Positions 1-8,907 of a stretch of 64,000 bases of DNA are shown in pieces. Location: NCBI GenBank assembly GCA_963787375.1, contig CAWBCR010000020.1:13519-77518 (forward strand), in the 5' to 3' direction. Both the position numbers and the translations under genes were made by a program. The stretch comes from CAWBCR01 sp963787375 (lineage in GTDB: Bacteria; Chloroflexota; Anaerolineae; Aggregatilineales; UBA3940). The notes under the pieces were generated by a model. That model saw only the letters and a program-made list of their open reading frames with translations, searched no databases and was not told where the DNA came from. Position 1 is the first letter of the stretch. Every line of letters starts with the position of its first letter.

Positions 1-20
1 CCATAGGGGGGAACTGCATC

Positions 21-602
21 ATGAACCGTAACCTGATCGCCGTCATGGCGGTGGCATGTGTGGCCCTGATCGGGGTGGCCATGGTCGGCGGCAGCGAGGC
101 GTGGATCGGGCTGGGCGCGATGCTGGTGGGCGTTGGGCTGGCGCTGGTTGTCCGGCTGGCCGTGCGCCGCGCAGCGCTTGCCCGCAGGGACCGCCAGCCC
201 CCGCCGGAGCGCGAGCTGATCGCCGACGCAAAGCGGCCCACGCTGCTGATTGGGCTGTTGGTGCTGGTGGTGGCCATCTTCGGCCTGCTGGCCGCTGGGC
301 TCACCGGGAACCTCGGACCGACGGGCGGCGCGCCTGCCACGCCCGCGCCTGCCGCCGAACCGATCGCGCGGACGGTTAGCCCGCTGGCCGGGCTGGGGCT
401 GCCGGCGGCAGGGCTGGTGCTGGGGCTTGCAGCGCTGGCTGGCGTGTGGATCGTCGCGCGGCGCAGGAAGCCCGCCGCCGGCTCTGACAGCAGCCGCGTC
501 GACTGGCAGGACGTGCTCGGCGCGGAGGACGGCGAGGAGGGCGACATGGGCGAAGATTCCGGCGACCTGAGCTTCTGGGTCGACCGGCTGAAGAAGAAAT
601 AG
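21..602 (+). CDS. Putative four-helix membrane protein, unknown function
   Basis: Predicted 193-aa protein of unknown function. The ATG at 21 follows a GGGGGGA Shine-Dalgarno (SD) stretch. Hydrophobic segments lie at about residues 4-24, 28-48, 74-97 and 124-146, in two hairpin-like pairs. A basic, Pro-rich stretch (about 49-70) and a small Pro/Ala linker (about 100-118) separate them. The C-terminal 45 residues are acidic and soluble, ending in a Lys cluster. No catalytic motif is visible. It converges on the small gene at 639-875, so it may be the last gene of an operon to the left. Confidence 0.7.
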   Translation: MNRNLIAVMAVACVALIGVAMVGGSEAWIGLGAMLVGVGLALVVRLAVRRAALARRDRQPPPERELIADAKRPTLLIGLLVLVVAIFGLLAAGLTGNLGPTGGAPATPAPAAEPIARTVSPLAGLGLPAAGLVLGLAALAGVWIVARRRKPAAGSDSSRVDWQDVLGAEDGEEGDMGEDSGDLSFWVDRLKKK

Positions 603-638
603 GGCCGCGCTCCATCCTCCCCGCGACTTGACCGGCGC

Positions 639-875
639 TTACAGCGAGTTGACGAAGCGCTTGGCCTCGGCCAGATCCGCGTCCGTCTTTTCCCGGTACA
701 GCTTGATGGCGTCCATCTCCTTGCCAAGCCGTTTGAGCTCTGTCACATCGGGGAACAACGCCGCTGGACTTTCGTCGTAGGTCAGCTCCAGATGCTCCAG
801 CAGAAACTGCACGGCGCGCTCCAGCTTCGCAACCCGGGTGTTCAGGTCCCCGAAGGCCATGTTAGGGTCGTTCAT
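639..875 (-). CDS. Small protein with bL12 C-terminal-domain-like segment
   Basis: About 78 aa. The start is set at the ATG at 875 because an AAGGGAGC SD lies just upstream; an in-frame ATG farther out has none. The N-terminal half is a short amphipathic coiled coil (LNTRVAKLERAVQFLLEHL). The C-terminal half (AIKLYREKTDADLAEAKRF) resembles the bL12 C-terminal domain pattern of an Ile-Lys-x-x-Arg strand followed by a Leu-x-Glu-Ala-Lys helix. Small stand-alone proteins of this type occur in several bacteria without an assigned function. That relationship is my reading of the pattern, not a search result. Confidence 0.6.
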   Translation of the reverse strand: MNDPNMAFGDLNTRVAKLERAVQFLLEHLELTYDESPAALFPDVTELKRLGKEMDAIKLYREKTDADLAEAKRFVNSL

Positions 876-1085
876 ATTCGCTCCCTTTACCCAGCCGGCT
901 GATTTTGCCCACATTCTACACCCGATTGCTATAGCGCAAGCGAACCACCTGCGCGTGGCGTGTTCCCAATCCGCTTGACTCCCGGCCCGATCCCGGCTAC
1001 CATGGATCCATCGACCTATACGCGAAGCAGCGCTGCCTTTGGGCGGCGCTGCTTTTCAGTTCTTCTCACACAAGGGGCTTGCGAT

Positions 1086-1551
1086 ATGTCCAGCAGTGCC
1101 ACACAGCACGTCGTGCGCAGCGCGGTTCTCATGCTCAACGCGCCGCCGGAGGTCGTCTTCCCGCTGTTCGGCCCGGTCCGCGAGGCGGAATGGTCGCCGG
1201 GCTGGGAGCCGACCCTCCTGTACGCCGCCTCGTCGCTGGGCGAAGGCAAAGGCACGGTGTTCACCACCGCGCACCCCGGCCAGCCCGACACGGTGTGGAT
1301 CATCGCCGAATGGGACGCCGCGCGCCGGGTCGTGGAGTATGCGCGCGTCGCGCCCGGCGACCACGCCGCGCAGATCCGCATCGAATGCGAGCCGGGGCCG
1401 GACTCCGCCACTACCCGCGCGCGGGTGACGTACACGCTCACCGCGCTGACTCCCCACCGGCAGCCCCACGCTCGACCGTTTCAGCGAGGCGCACTACCGG
1501 GACGCGTTCATGCCGCACTGGCAGCAGGCGATCAACGCCCGGCTGGGGTAG
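1086..1551 (+). CDS. SRPBCC (START-like) protein, frameshifted near the 3' end
   Basis: A lipid- or small-ligand-binding SRPBCC fold is suggested by the N-terminal pattern of a short strand, APPEVVFPLFGPVREAEW and a central strand-rich half. The ATG at 1086 follows ggggctt. The reading frame continues as DRFSEAHYRDAFMPHW only if one C is removed from the CCCC run near 1450-1453. The corrected protein would be about 154 aa, ending at the TAG at 1549-1551, and its final helix is typical of the fold. As written, the frame runs into unrelated sequence. An indel error or recent mutation are both possible. Confidence 0.6.
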
Positions 1552-1601
1552 GGTGCAACCCTCGGTTCATTCCTGCGTACAGGTATATGCCACGTGGACT
1601 A

Positions 1602-1630
1602 TTGACAATATAAATGTCCGCCTTTACTAT
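1602..1630 (+). promoter_or_regulatory. Near-consensus sigma-70 promoter
   Basis: TTGACA (1602-1607) and TACTAT (1625-1630) are separated by exactly 17 bp in a locally AT-rich patch. It is the strongest promoter seen in the window. It points at the 36-codon reading frame at 1716 and, beyond that, at the MFS exporter array. Predicted start of transcription is near 1637. Confidence 0.65.
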
Positions 1631-1715
1631 ATCAAGGTGTGGCTTAACAGGATTAAGTATCTGCCCGAAAGTCCTTTCGGCGGAGCGCCTGAGCCGCACG
1701 CCACTGGAGGCAGGA

Positions 1716-1826
1716 ATGGACGAATCGCAGACGCCCCGGCACGTCATCAGCGGCGAGATCGCGCAGCCGGCAGGCGAGATCAGCGTTGAGGCGGGCATTG
1801 GCGCGGTGGCGATAGTGAATGCCTAG
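1716..1826 (+). CDS. Small peptide (36 aa), possible leader peptide of the exporter array
   Basis: ATG at 1716 preceded by GGAGGCAGGA at good spacing, stop TAG at 1824-1826. The peptide is MDESQTPRHV at its start and ends in GIGAVAIVNA: polar N-terminus, Gly/Ala/Val-rich C-terminus, no Cys. It lies about 80 nt downstream of a near-consensus promoter and 200 nt upstream of four MFS drug-exporter-like genes. A leader peptide or a small secreted/modified peptide are both possible; the function is not recognisable from sequence. Confidence 0.4.
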   Translation: MDESQTPRHVISGEIAQPAGEISVEAGIGAVAIVNA

Positions 1827-2027
1827 GCGGTTCGGGGGCTTGCCACGTCCCTTCTGGCCGCGCACCTCACCCCCTGACTGGCCCGCATCGTGGGCAGGTC
1901 GTGGGGGTAAGGCAAGGGGCACATGCCCCTGCCCCACCGGCAACCGCAGCCGCTCTCGGAGCGTATATTAATCAGACAAACAGCCCCTTCGCCGGGCTGA
2001 GACAACCATAATCTTCGAGGTGGATGG
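1827..2027 (+). promoter_or_regulatory. Leader region of the MFS array with hairpins
   Basis: About 200 nt between the small peptide and the first exporter. It contains a perfect inverted repeat AGGGGCA-CA-TGCCCCT at 1915-1930 and a degenerate CCTCACCCCC...GGGGGTAAGG pair (1864-1911) resembling the interspersed repeat family found elsewhere. A TATATT at 1964-1969 could be a second -10 box, but no good -35 accompanies it. The GAGGTGG SD of the first exporter is at the end. An attenuator is possible but unproven. Confidence 0.3.
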
Positions 2028-3341
2028 ATGAGTGAGAGTATTCGGACCGAAACGCGCGAGCCCTCAATGACGCCGTTCTTTATTGTATGGGGCGCGCAGG
2101 CGTTGTCGCTGGTTGGCAGCCAGCTTGTTCAGTTTGCGCTGGTATGGTGGCTCACCGAAAAGACCGGCTCGGCGACCGTGCTGGCCTTCGCCACGATGAT
2201 GGCCGTCCTGCCGCAGATCTTCCTGGGCCCGGTCGCCGGCGCGCTGGTCGACCGCTGGAACCGGCGCATCGTGATGCAGGTGGCCGACGGCAGCATCGCG
2301 CTGGCGACGGTCGTCATCGCGGTGCTGTTCGCCACCGGCGCGGTGCAGGTGTGGCACATCTACGTGCTGATGTTCCTGCGCGCGGCGGGTGGCGCGTTCC
2401 ACTGGCCTGCCATGCAGGCCTCGACCACGCTGATGGTCCCCGAGCGGCACCTGTCGCGCATCGCCGGGCTGAACCAGTCGCTGAACGGCATCGCGCAGAT
2501 CGCCGCGCCGCCGCTGGGCGCGCTGCTGCTGGCCGTCCTGCCGATGCAGGGCATCCTGTCGATTGACATCAGCACGGCCATCGTGGCCATCAGCATCCTG
2601 TTCTTTATCGCCATCCCGCAGCCGGAGCGCAAGGAGACGCCGGGTGAGGCTTCCGCCAGGCCGTCGGTCGTCGCCGACCTGCGCGAGGGGCTGGCCTTCG
2701 TGTGGGGCTGGCCGGGCCTGATGGTCATCCTGGCCTTCGCTATGCTGATCAACCTGCTGGTGACGCCGGCCTTCTCGCTGCTGCCGCTGCTCGTCACCGA
2801 GCATTTCCACGGCGCGGCGGCGCAGTACGCCACGCTTGAGGCGACTATCGGCGTCGGCATGATCGCCGGCGGCCTGCTGCTGAGCGTGTGGGGCGGCTTC
2901 AAGAAGCGAGTGGTCACCGCCATGCTGGCCTTGATCGGTATGGGCACGGGGCTGATACTGGTCGGCTTTGTGCCGTCATATATGCTGTGGGGCGCGGTCG
3001 CGGCGCTGCTGGTGGTGGGCCTGATGAACCCCATCGCCAACGGATCGCTGTTCGCGGCGCTCCAGACGCTCGTCCCGCCCGACATGCAGGGCCGCGTCTT
3101 CACGCTGGTGATGGCGGGCTCATCGGCCATGATACCGATCGGGCTGGCCGTCGCCGGGCCGCTGGCCGACGCGTTAGGCGTGCCGGTGTGGTTCGTCATC
3201 GGCGGCGTTGCCACAGTCCTGATGGGCGTCAGCGGGCTGCTGATCCCGGCGGTGATGAACATCGAGGAACAGATGAGCACGCCCGCCGGAGCCGTCGCGC
3301 TGACCGGCGAGGAGATCGCGGAGCCGGTGCCCGCCAGATAG
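2028..3341 (+). CDS. MFS exporter, DHA3 (MefA/EntS-like), paralogue 1
   Basis: A 437-aa major facilitator superfamily transporter with about 12 predicted membrane helices. It belongs to the DHA3 type that exports drugs or siderophores by proton antiport. The cytoplasmic loop 2-3 signature is seen as DRWNRR (75-80). The helix-4 region FLRAAGGAFHWPAMQAS matches its three downstream paralogues (FxWPAxxA). Unlike those, it lacks the roughly 30-residue Gly-Pro-rich insertion before the last helix. First gene of a four-gene same-strand array. SD GAGGTGG. The substrate cannot be read from the sequence. Confidence 0.85.
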   Translation: MSESIRTETREPSMTPFFIVWGAQALSLVGSQLVQFALVWWLTEKTGSATVLAFATMMAVLPQIFLGPVAGALVDRWNRRIVMQVADGSIALATVVIAVLFATGAVQVWHIYVLMFLRAAGGAFHWPAMQASTTLMVPERHLSRIAGLNQSLNGIAQIAAPPLGALLLAVLPMQGILSIDISTAIVAISILFFIAIPQPERKETPGEASARPSVVADLREGLAFVWGWPGLMVILAFAMLINLLVTPAFSLLPLLVTEHFHGAAAQYATLEATIGVGMIAGGLLLSVWGGFKKRVVTAMLALIGMGTGLILVGFVPSYMLWGAVAALLVVGLMNPIANGSLFAALQTLVPPDMQGRVFTLVMAGSSAMIPIGLAVAGPLADALGVPVWFVIGGVATVLMGVSGLLIPAVMNIEEQMSTPAGAVALTGEEIAEPVPAR

Positions 3342-3361
3342 AAGACCCGACATACCCGTGG

Positions 3362-3387
3362 CAGGGGCACGGCATGCCGTGCCCCTG
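3362..3387. repeat. Palindrome CAGGGGCACGGCATGCCGTG...
   Basis: A perfect 26-bp palindrome (CAGGGGCACGGCA and its complement) followed by TTTG, between MFS genes 1 and 2. The same 22-bp core occurs at 21629-21650 in another intergenic gap, so it is an interspersed palindromic element. It may fold in mRNA and cause partial termination inside the array. Confidence 0.6.
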
Positions 3388-3413
3388 TTTGTTCCGCCAC
3401 AGGAGCGCATCGC

Positions 3414-4794
3414 ATGACAACCCACCCACCCCATTCAGCCGCCCCGCGCGGCATGTGGACCTTCAGCACGATCTGGGCCGGGCAGCTTGTCTCGACGCTC
3501 GGCTCCGGGCTGACCGGGCTTTGCCGCCGGCGTGTGGATCTACGAGACCACCGGCTCGGCCACGCTGTTTGCGCTGAGCATGCTGGTCTACGTCCTGCCG
3601 ACGATCATCTTCTCGCCGCTGGCAGGCGTCGCCTCAGACCGCTACGACCGCCGCCTGGTGATGATCTTCAGCGACAGCCTGGCCGCGTGCGGCACCACGC
3701 TGGTGCTGGTCATGGTCCTGACCGGCCACCTCCAGGTGTGGCACGTGTACATCGCCGCTTTCCTGGGCTCGACGGCCAACACCTTCCAGTGGCCGGCCTA
3801 CAGCGCGGCGACCTCGCTGCTGGTGCCCAAGCAGCACCTGGGGCGGGCCAGCGGTATGGTGCAGGCCGCCGAAGCGGCCTCGCAGCTGATCGCGCCTGCC
3901 GCCGCCGGGGCGCTGTACGTCACCGCCGGGCTGAAGCCTATCCTGCTGATCGACCTGGCGACGTTCGGCGTCGCGCTGGCGACGCTGGCCGCCGTCAGCT
4001 TCCCGCAGCCGGAACGGACTGAGGCGGGCAAGCAAGGCTCCGGCCCGTGGTGGCGCGAGGCGCTGTTCGGCTGGCAGTACATCCACGCCCGCCCCGGCCT
4101 GTTCGGGCTGCTGATCGTGTTCGCCATCAGCAACTTTTGCAGCAACCTGGCCTTCCCGCTGCTCGCGCCGATGCTGCTCGACCAGACCACGCCTGATCAG
4201 TTCGGCTTTGTGATGTCGGCCTTCGGGCTGGGCGCGCTGGCCGGGACGCTGATCATGAGCGGCTGGGGCGGGCCGAAGCGGCGCATCTATGGCATCGTCA
4301 TCTTCGACGCGCTGGCCGGGCTGTTCGGCGTGATGCTGGGCCTAAGCCGTGCCGTCCCGCTGATCGCCGCCGTCGGATTTATGATGGCCATCACATTCCC
4401 GATCACCAATGGGTGCAGCCAGGCCATCTGGCAGAGCAAGGTGGCGCAGGACGTGCAGGGTCGGGTGTTTGCTGCCCGGCGCATGATGGCCTTCTCGATC
4501 ATCCCCATCTCTTACATCCTGGCCGGTCCGCTGGCTGAGCACGTCTTCAACCCGCTGCTGCTGGCAGGTGGCTCGCTGGCTGCGACGCCGGTCGGCTGGC
4601 TGGTGGGCGTGGGGCCGGGGCGCGGGACGGGCCTGCTGTTCGTGCTGGCGCACCTGGGCTATACGGCCTCCACGCTGAGCATCCTGGCGCTGCGGCACGT
4701 GCGCCGCGTCGAGGATGAGCTGCCCGACGCCGTCGGCGAGGCGGCGCAGGTCATCGACGAAGCGCCGGTCGCCGAAGCGGTGCCGGCGGGGTAG
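3414..4794 (+). CDS. MFS exporter, DHA3 (MefA/EntS-like), paralogue 2 (frameshifted)
   Basis: ATG at 3414 with SD AGGAG. The N-terminus (TIWAGQLVSTLGSGLTG) continues in another frame as AAGVWIYETTGSATLFALS. Removing one G from the GGG at 3516-3518 restores a 459-aa protein that aligns along its length with the neighbours. It carries DRYDRR in loop 2-3 and FQWPAYSAA in helix 4, plus the long Gly/Pro insertion (VGVGPGRGTGLLF) before the last helix, shared with paralogues 3 and 4. It is probably functional if the extra base is an assembly error; otherwise it is a recent pseudogene with intact coding pressure downstream. Confidence 0.75.
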
Positions 4795-4828
4795 AACCAA
4801 AGGGCCTCACCATCAACGAGGGGAAACG

Positions 4829-6208
4829 ATGTCACAACAAGCGCCCGCGTCGCGCGGGTTTCGGACTTTTCTGATTATCTGGCTTGGCCAGATGGTGTCC
4901 GTCATCGGCTCCGGCCTGACCGCCTTCGGGCTGGGCGTCTACATCTACGAGCGCACCAGTTCGGCCACGCTGTTCGCGCTGAACATCCTGGCCTACACGC
5001 TGCCCCAGGTCATCTTCTCGCCGATCTCCGGCGCGCTGGTCGACCGCTTTGACCGCAAGCTGATGATGATCGTCAGCGACGTCGGCGCAGGGCTGAGCGC
5101 GCTGGCGCTGGTGGTGCTGGTCTTCACCGGGCGCATCGAGGTGTGGCACATCTTCGTGTGCACGTTCTTCTATTCAGCCTTCAGCTCGATCCAGTGGCCG
5201 GCCTTCTCTGCGGCGACGACGCTGCTGGTTCCCAGGGAGCAGCTTGGCCGGGCCAGCGGCATGGTCCAGATGAACGATGGCATCAGCCAGTTGATCGCCC
5301 CGGCGCTGGGCGGTGTGCTGTTCGTCACGCTTGGCATCCAGGGGCTGGTGCTGATCGACGTGGCGACGTTCGCCTTCGCGGTGCTGACGATGCTGCTGCT
5401 GGTCAACCTGCCGCAGCCGGAGCGCAGCGCGGCGGGCGAGCAGGGGCGCGGATCGCTGCTGAAGGAGGCCGTCTTCGGCTGGAGCTACATCCGCCACAGA
5501 CCGGGGCTGTTCGGCCTGCTGATCTACTTCGCGGCAGTCAATCTTGTCATCGGGGTGATCGGCCCGCTGTTCGGCCCGATGCTCCTCAACATGGCCACGC
5601 CCGACGTGTACGGCTACGTCGGCTCGATTATCGGGTTGGGGATGCTGGCCGGGACGCTGATCATGAGCGCCTGGGGCGGCCCGAAGCGGCTGGTGGCCGG
5701 CATCATGGCTTCCAGCGCGATCGCTGGCGTGTTCATCGCGCTGGCTGGCGCGCGCCCCTCGATCCCGCTGATCGCTGTATCGGGCTTCTTCTTCATGTTG
5801 AGCGAGCCGATCGCCAGCGGATGCAGCCAGGCGCTGTGGCAGCGTAAGGTCGAGCCCGACGTGCAGGGCCGTGTGTTCAGCGTGCGGCGCATGATCGCCT
5901 GGTCGACACAGCCGCTGTCGATCCTGCTGGCCGGTCCGCTGACCGACCGCGTCTTCGAGCCGTTGATGGCGAACGGTGGGCCGCTGGCCGATTTGGTGGG
6001 CCGCGTGATCGGCACCGGGCCGGGGCGCGGCGTGGGGCTGCTGTTCATCATCGTCGGCGCGCTGTCAGTGGTGATCACGGCGGCGGGCTACGCGGTGCCG
6101 CGCATCCGGCATATCGAGGACGAGATCCCCGACGCCATCGGCGAGACGCCGGAGACAGCCGCCGCGCCCAGCGCTGCGGCTGCAGAGGCGGTGGCGCTGG
6201 AGAATTGA
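4829..6208 (+). CDS. MFS exporter, DHA3 (MefA/EntS-like), paralogue 3
   Basis: Start chosen at the ATG at 4829, 4 nt after GAGGGGA; upstream in-frame codons overlap the preceding gene. The protein is 459 aa with about 12 helices, motif DRFDRK in loop 2-3, IQWPAFSAA in helix 4 and the Gly-rich GTGPGRGVGLLF insertion near the end. It is closest to paralogue 2 in the window (shared GTLIMS.WGGPKR and DVQGRVF). It follows paralogue 2 by 34 nt, so the two are very likely co-transcribed. A tail rich in Ala/Glu ends the protein. Confidence 0.85.
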   Translation: MSQQAPASRGFRTFLIIWLGQMVSVIGSGLTAFGLGVYIYERTSSATLFALNILAYTLPQVIFSPISGALVDRFDRKLMMIVSDVGAGLSALALVVLVFTGRIEVWHIFVCTFFYSAFSSIQWPAFSAATTLLVPREQLGRASGMVQMNDGISQLIAPALGGVLFVTLGIQGLVLIDVATFAFAVLTMLLLVNLPQPERSAAGEQGRGSLLKEAVFGWSYIRHRPGLFGLLIYFAAVNLVIGVIGPLFGPMLLNMATPDVYGYVGSIIGLGMLAGTLIMSAWGGPKRLVAGIMASSAIAGVFIALAGARPSIPLIAVSGFFFMLSEPIASGCSQALWQRKVEPDVQGRVFSVRRMIAWSTQPLSILLAGPLTDRVFEPLMANGGPLADLVGRVIGTGPGRGVGLLFIIVGALSVVITAAGYAVPRIRHIEDEIPDAIGETPETAAAPSAAAAEAVALEN

Positions 6209-6232
6209 CCGCAGCAGGCGTAGAGCAGGAGT

Positions 6233-6351
6233 GATCCACAGATTCTCTGATTCTTCATCTGTGTCATCTGTGGATGATTCTCTTTCTCTCTTCCCTCCGC
6301 GACCTCTGCGGTTAGTCTTTTCTTTGCGCTCTTTGCGGCTTTGCGGTTAAT
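6233..6351. repeat. Interspersed repeat (CCACAGAT / TTTGCGG type)
   Basis: The gap between MFS genes 3 and 4 holds ATCCACAGATTCTCTG...CATCTGTGGAT (an imperfect inverted repeat) followed by TCTGCGG, TTTGCGC and TTTGCGG motifs. At least eight other copies are in this window (10709, 22609, 25359, 29981, 31536, 37801, 54993, 63225). AT-richer than the flanking genes. Confidence 0.65.
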
Positions 6352-6387
6352 CTCTCCGCATTCCGGCACACTCACAGGATACGACTC

Positions 6388-7779
6388 ATGACTTCCTCAA
6401 CCCGCCCCAGCGGCATGACGGCCTTCATTGTGGTGTGGATCGGGCAGCTTGTCTCGCTGCTGGGCACGGCCATGACCAACTTCGGCGTGACGATCTGGGC
6501 CTACCAGAAGACAGGCCGCGCCACCGACCTCGCGCTGCTGGGCGTCTTCTTCATGGTCCCGCTGCTGGTGATGAGCCCCATCGCCGGCGTGTTCGTCGAC
6601 CGCTACAACCGCAAGCTGATGATGGCCCTCAGCGACCTCGCGTCGGGTGTGGTGACGATTGCCATCCTGATCCTGTTCAGCCTGGGTAAGCTCGAAATCT
6701 GGCACCTGTACATCAGCACGTTCGTGTCGGGCATCTTCCAGAGCTTCCAGTGGCCGGCCTACTCGGCAGCCATCTCGCTGATGCTGCCCAGGGAGCACTA
6801 CACCCGTGCCAACAGCCTGATGAGCCTGGCCGACTCGGCCTCCGGCATCTTCGCGCCGCTGCTGGCCGGCGCGCTGCTGGGCTTCATCGGGCTGCACGGC
6901 ATCCTCGTCATCGACATCGTGACGTTTGTGATCGCGGTCGGCGCGCTGCTGGTCGTCGTCGTGCCAGAGCCGTCCCGCACGGAGGACACGCCGCAGGGCG
7001 GCGGCTGGTCGGGCCTGCTGCGCGACGCGACCTTTGGCTTCCGCTACATTCTGGAGCGCCGCCCGCTGTTAGCCCTCCAGACGGTGTTCATGCTGGGTAA
7101 CTTCTGCCTGGGGATGGCCTTCGCCCTGTTCGCGCCGATGCTCCTCGCCCGCAGCGGCAGCAACGAGTTGCTGTTCGGCTCGGTGCAGACCATCGGCGCA
7201 GTCGGCGGCGTGATCGGCGGGCTGGTGGTCGGCGCGTGGGGCGGCTTCAAGCGCAACATTCACGGCGTGCTGATCGGCTGGGCGGCGTCCGGCCTGTTCA
7301 CGCTGCTCCTCGGACTGGGCCGCGTCGATCCCCTGTGGGCGGCCCTCCCGCTGTGGGGCTTTGCGCTGTTCTTCGATCAGGCGCTGATCAGCCTGGTCAA
7401 CCCCTCCAACCAGTCGATCTGGCAGAGCAAGGTCGCGCCCGATCTGCAGGGCCGGGTCTTCTCGATCCGGCGGCTGATCGCGGGCGGCATCGAGCCGCTG
7501 GCCGCCGCCATCGCCGGGCCGCTGGCCGACCGCGTCATGGAGCCGGCCATGCAGCCCGGCGGCGCGCTGGCCCATACCTTCGGCTGGCTGGTAGGGACTG
7601 GCCCCGGCGCGGGCATGGGGCTGATCTTTGTCTTCGCCGGGCTGGCCACCATCGGGCTCGCGCTGGGCAGCTACCTGGTGCCCATCATCCGCAACGTCGA
7701 GACCATCCTGCCCGACTTCGTCGCGGAGCCGGCCCCGGCGGCGGAGGGCGATGCTGTCGCTGCGCCCGCCGAGGCGTGA
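6388..7779 (+). CDS. MFS exporter, DHA3 (MefA/EntS-like), paralogue 4
   Basis: 463 aa, start ATG at 6388 after ACAGGAT. About 12 predicted helices. Loop 2-3 reads DRYNRK, helix 4 FQWPAYSAA, and the pre-terminal insertion GTGPGAGMGLIF is present. More divergent than paralogues 2 and 3 (WGGFKRN instead of WGGPKR). It is separated from paralogue 3 by an interspersed repeat, so it may have a separate promoter or depend on read-through. Substrate unknown. Confidence 0.85.
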   Translation: MTSSTRPSGMTAFIVVWIGQLVSLLGTAMTNFGVTIWAYQKTGRATDLALLGVFFMVPLLVMSPIAGVFVDRYNRKLMMALSDLASGVVTIAILILFSLGKLEIWHLYISTFVSGIFQSFQWPAYSAAISLMLPREHYTRANSLMSLADSASGIFAPLLAGALLGFIGLHGILVIDIVTFVIAVGALLVVVVPEPSRTEDTPQGGGWSGLLRDATFGFRYILERRPLLALQTVFMLGNFCLGMAFALFAPMLLARSGSNELLFGSVQTIGAVGGVIGGLVVGAWGGFKRNIHGVLIGWAASGLFTLLLGLGRVDPLWAALPLWGFALFFDQALISLVNPSNQSIWQSKVAPDLQGRVFSIRRLIAGGIEPLAAAIAGPLADRVMEPAMQPGGALAHTFGWLVGTGPGAGMGLIFVFAGLATIGLALGSYLVPIIRNVETILPDFVAEPAPAAEGDAVAAPAEA

Positions 7780-8181
7780 GGCCCGGGGCAGGGCGGCGCA
7801 CAAACGTGTCGAATATCTGCCAGACATGGATATTCGTCACTTATATCAGGATGCTGCCAGACATATGATTTTGTTATCAGTAACACGCAAGCACACTTCT
7901 TGCTCTCTCCCCAATTCTTCACCCTTGAGGGGACGCGCCCCAACCTCCTCCTCGGCGCGCCCCCTCAATCGTATTTCCCAAACGGCCCACCCGGACTATT
8001 CACACGCTGCACACGGTATGGTATAACTCAAGCAAGGAAACATCATGCCGGGGCGTTCTTGTATTTCACGATTCGATTATCTGCAAAATTGATATGCATA
8101 TTTACAAAATCAATATCTTGATTTATAATATGAATACGTGGGACGCACGACGTGTCCATTTTGTATGGGGAGGGGGTTGCG
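7780..8181. other. AT-rich intergenic region with hairpin
   Basis: About 400 bp with no convincing gene. It holds a near-perfect 15-bp inverted repeat (TTGAGGGGACGCGCC with one mismatch, 7925-7968) and an AT-rich stretch (8060-8130) that ends in the promoter described separately. No T-tract follows the hairpin, so it is not a clear terminator. Confidence 0.5.
8101..8129 (+). promoter_or_regulatory. Sigma-70 promoter TTTACA-N17-TATAAT
   Basis: TTTACA at 8101-8106 and TATAAT at 8124-8129 with a 17-bp spacer, in AT-rich sequence about 50 bp before the membrane protein gene at 8182. Confidence 0.65.
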
Positions 8182-8751
8182 ATGGTCGATCTGATTAACC
8201 GCCTGAGCGTCAGGCTCACCTTTCGCACGATATTTGCGGTGACAATCGTGCCACTCGTCGCAGCGGCGCTGTACATCGCCCTCACCGAGCTGGCCGCGAT
8301 CCCGGCGCTGCGCTACAACTCTGCCGACTTCAACCCGGCGCTCGACGCGCGCTACAACTCGCCCAGCACCGTGGTCGAGGCGCTGGAACAGGCGCTGCGC
8401 ACGGGCGACACCCGCCAGCTAGCCGAGCTTCAGGGGCTGCGCCACCCCGACGCCTTCACCACCGGCCCCAACATCCGCGCCACGATCCTGTACAACGTCA
8501 GCGACGATTACTACTCGTACCTGTTCTGGGATACGCGCAGCTACAGCCGCTATCCCTACCACATCCAGCAGGTCAACGGGCGCTGGGTGGTCGCGCCGCA
8601 GGATGCGCTGTTCTATCTGCGCACCGGGCAGTGGGTGAGCACCTGGCTGCCCATCGCGCTGGTGTGGTGGGTGCTGGAGATCACGATCCTGATCGTCGTC
8701 GGCGTGAATACGCTGCTCAAGCGCTGGCGTCGCGAGACGTACGCTTACTGA
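8182..8751 (+). CDS. Bitopic membrane protein with extracytoplasmic domain, unknown function
   Basis: 189 aa. The ATG at 8182 is preceded by a strong GGGGAGGGGG SD; an in-frame ATG at 8152 has none. One membrane helix near the N-terminus (about residues 18-40) and one near the C-terminus (about 158-180) flank a soluble domain of about 110 residues. That domain is rich in Tyr and Asp (DDYYSYLFWDTRSYSRYPY). A short basic tail follows the second helix. No family recognised. It has its own consensus-like promoter and an intrinsic terminator, so it is likely monocistronic. Confidence 0.7.
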   Translation: MVDLINRLSVRLTFRTIFAVTIVPLVAAALYIALTELAAIPALRYNSADFNPALDARYNSPSTVVEALEQALRTGDTRQLAELQGLRHPDAFTTGPNIRATILYNVSDDYYSYLFWDTRSYSRYPYHIQQVNGRWVVAPQDALFYLRTGQWVSTWLPIALVWWVLEITILIVVGVNTLLKRWRRETYAY

Positions 8752-8774
8752 CAACACAACAGCTTGCAGCAGAT

Positions 8775-8807
8775 GGCCGGCAGCCCGCAGTGCCGGCCTT
8801 TTTCTTT
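8775..8807 (+). terminator. Intrinsic terminator
   Basis: Perfect 8-bp stem GGCCGGCA/TGCCGGCC (8775-8798, 8-nt loop) followed by TTTTTCTTTT, 23 bp after the stop of the gene at 8182. Confidence 0.8.
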
Positions 8808-8907
8808 TAGCTGCCCGCCTTACGGTTTTCCTACAATCTTCCCAACCAGAACAAAACCTGTCTATAATGGTGGTGACGTAAACGCATTGCAGCAGACAGA
8901 GATACCT

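Noticed and set aside
21..2000. Possible origin of replication or rRNA near the left edge
   Set aside because: No dnaA, no DnaA-box cluster and no rRNA sequence visible.
6240..6360. CCACAGAT / TTTGCGG blocks considered as CRISPR-like repeats
   Set aside because: Single copies at scattered loci with no regular spacing or spacers; they are interspersed palindromes.
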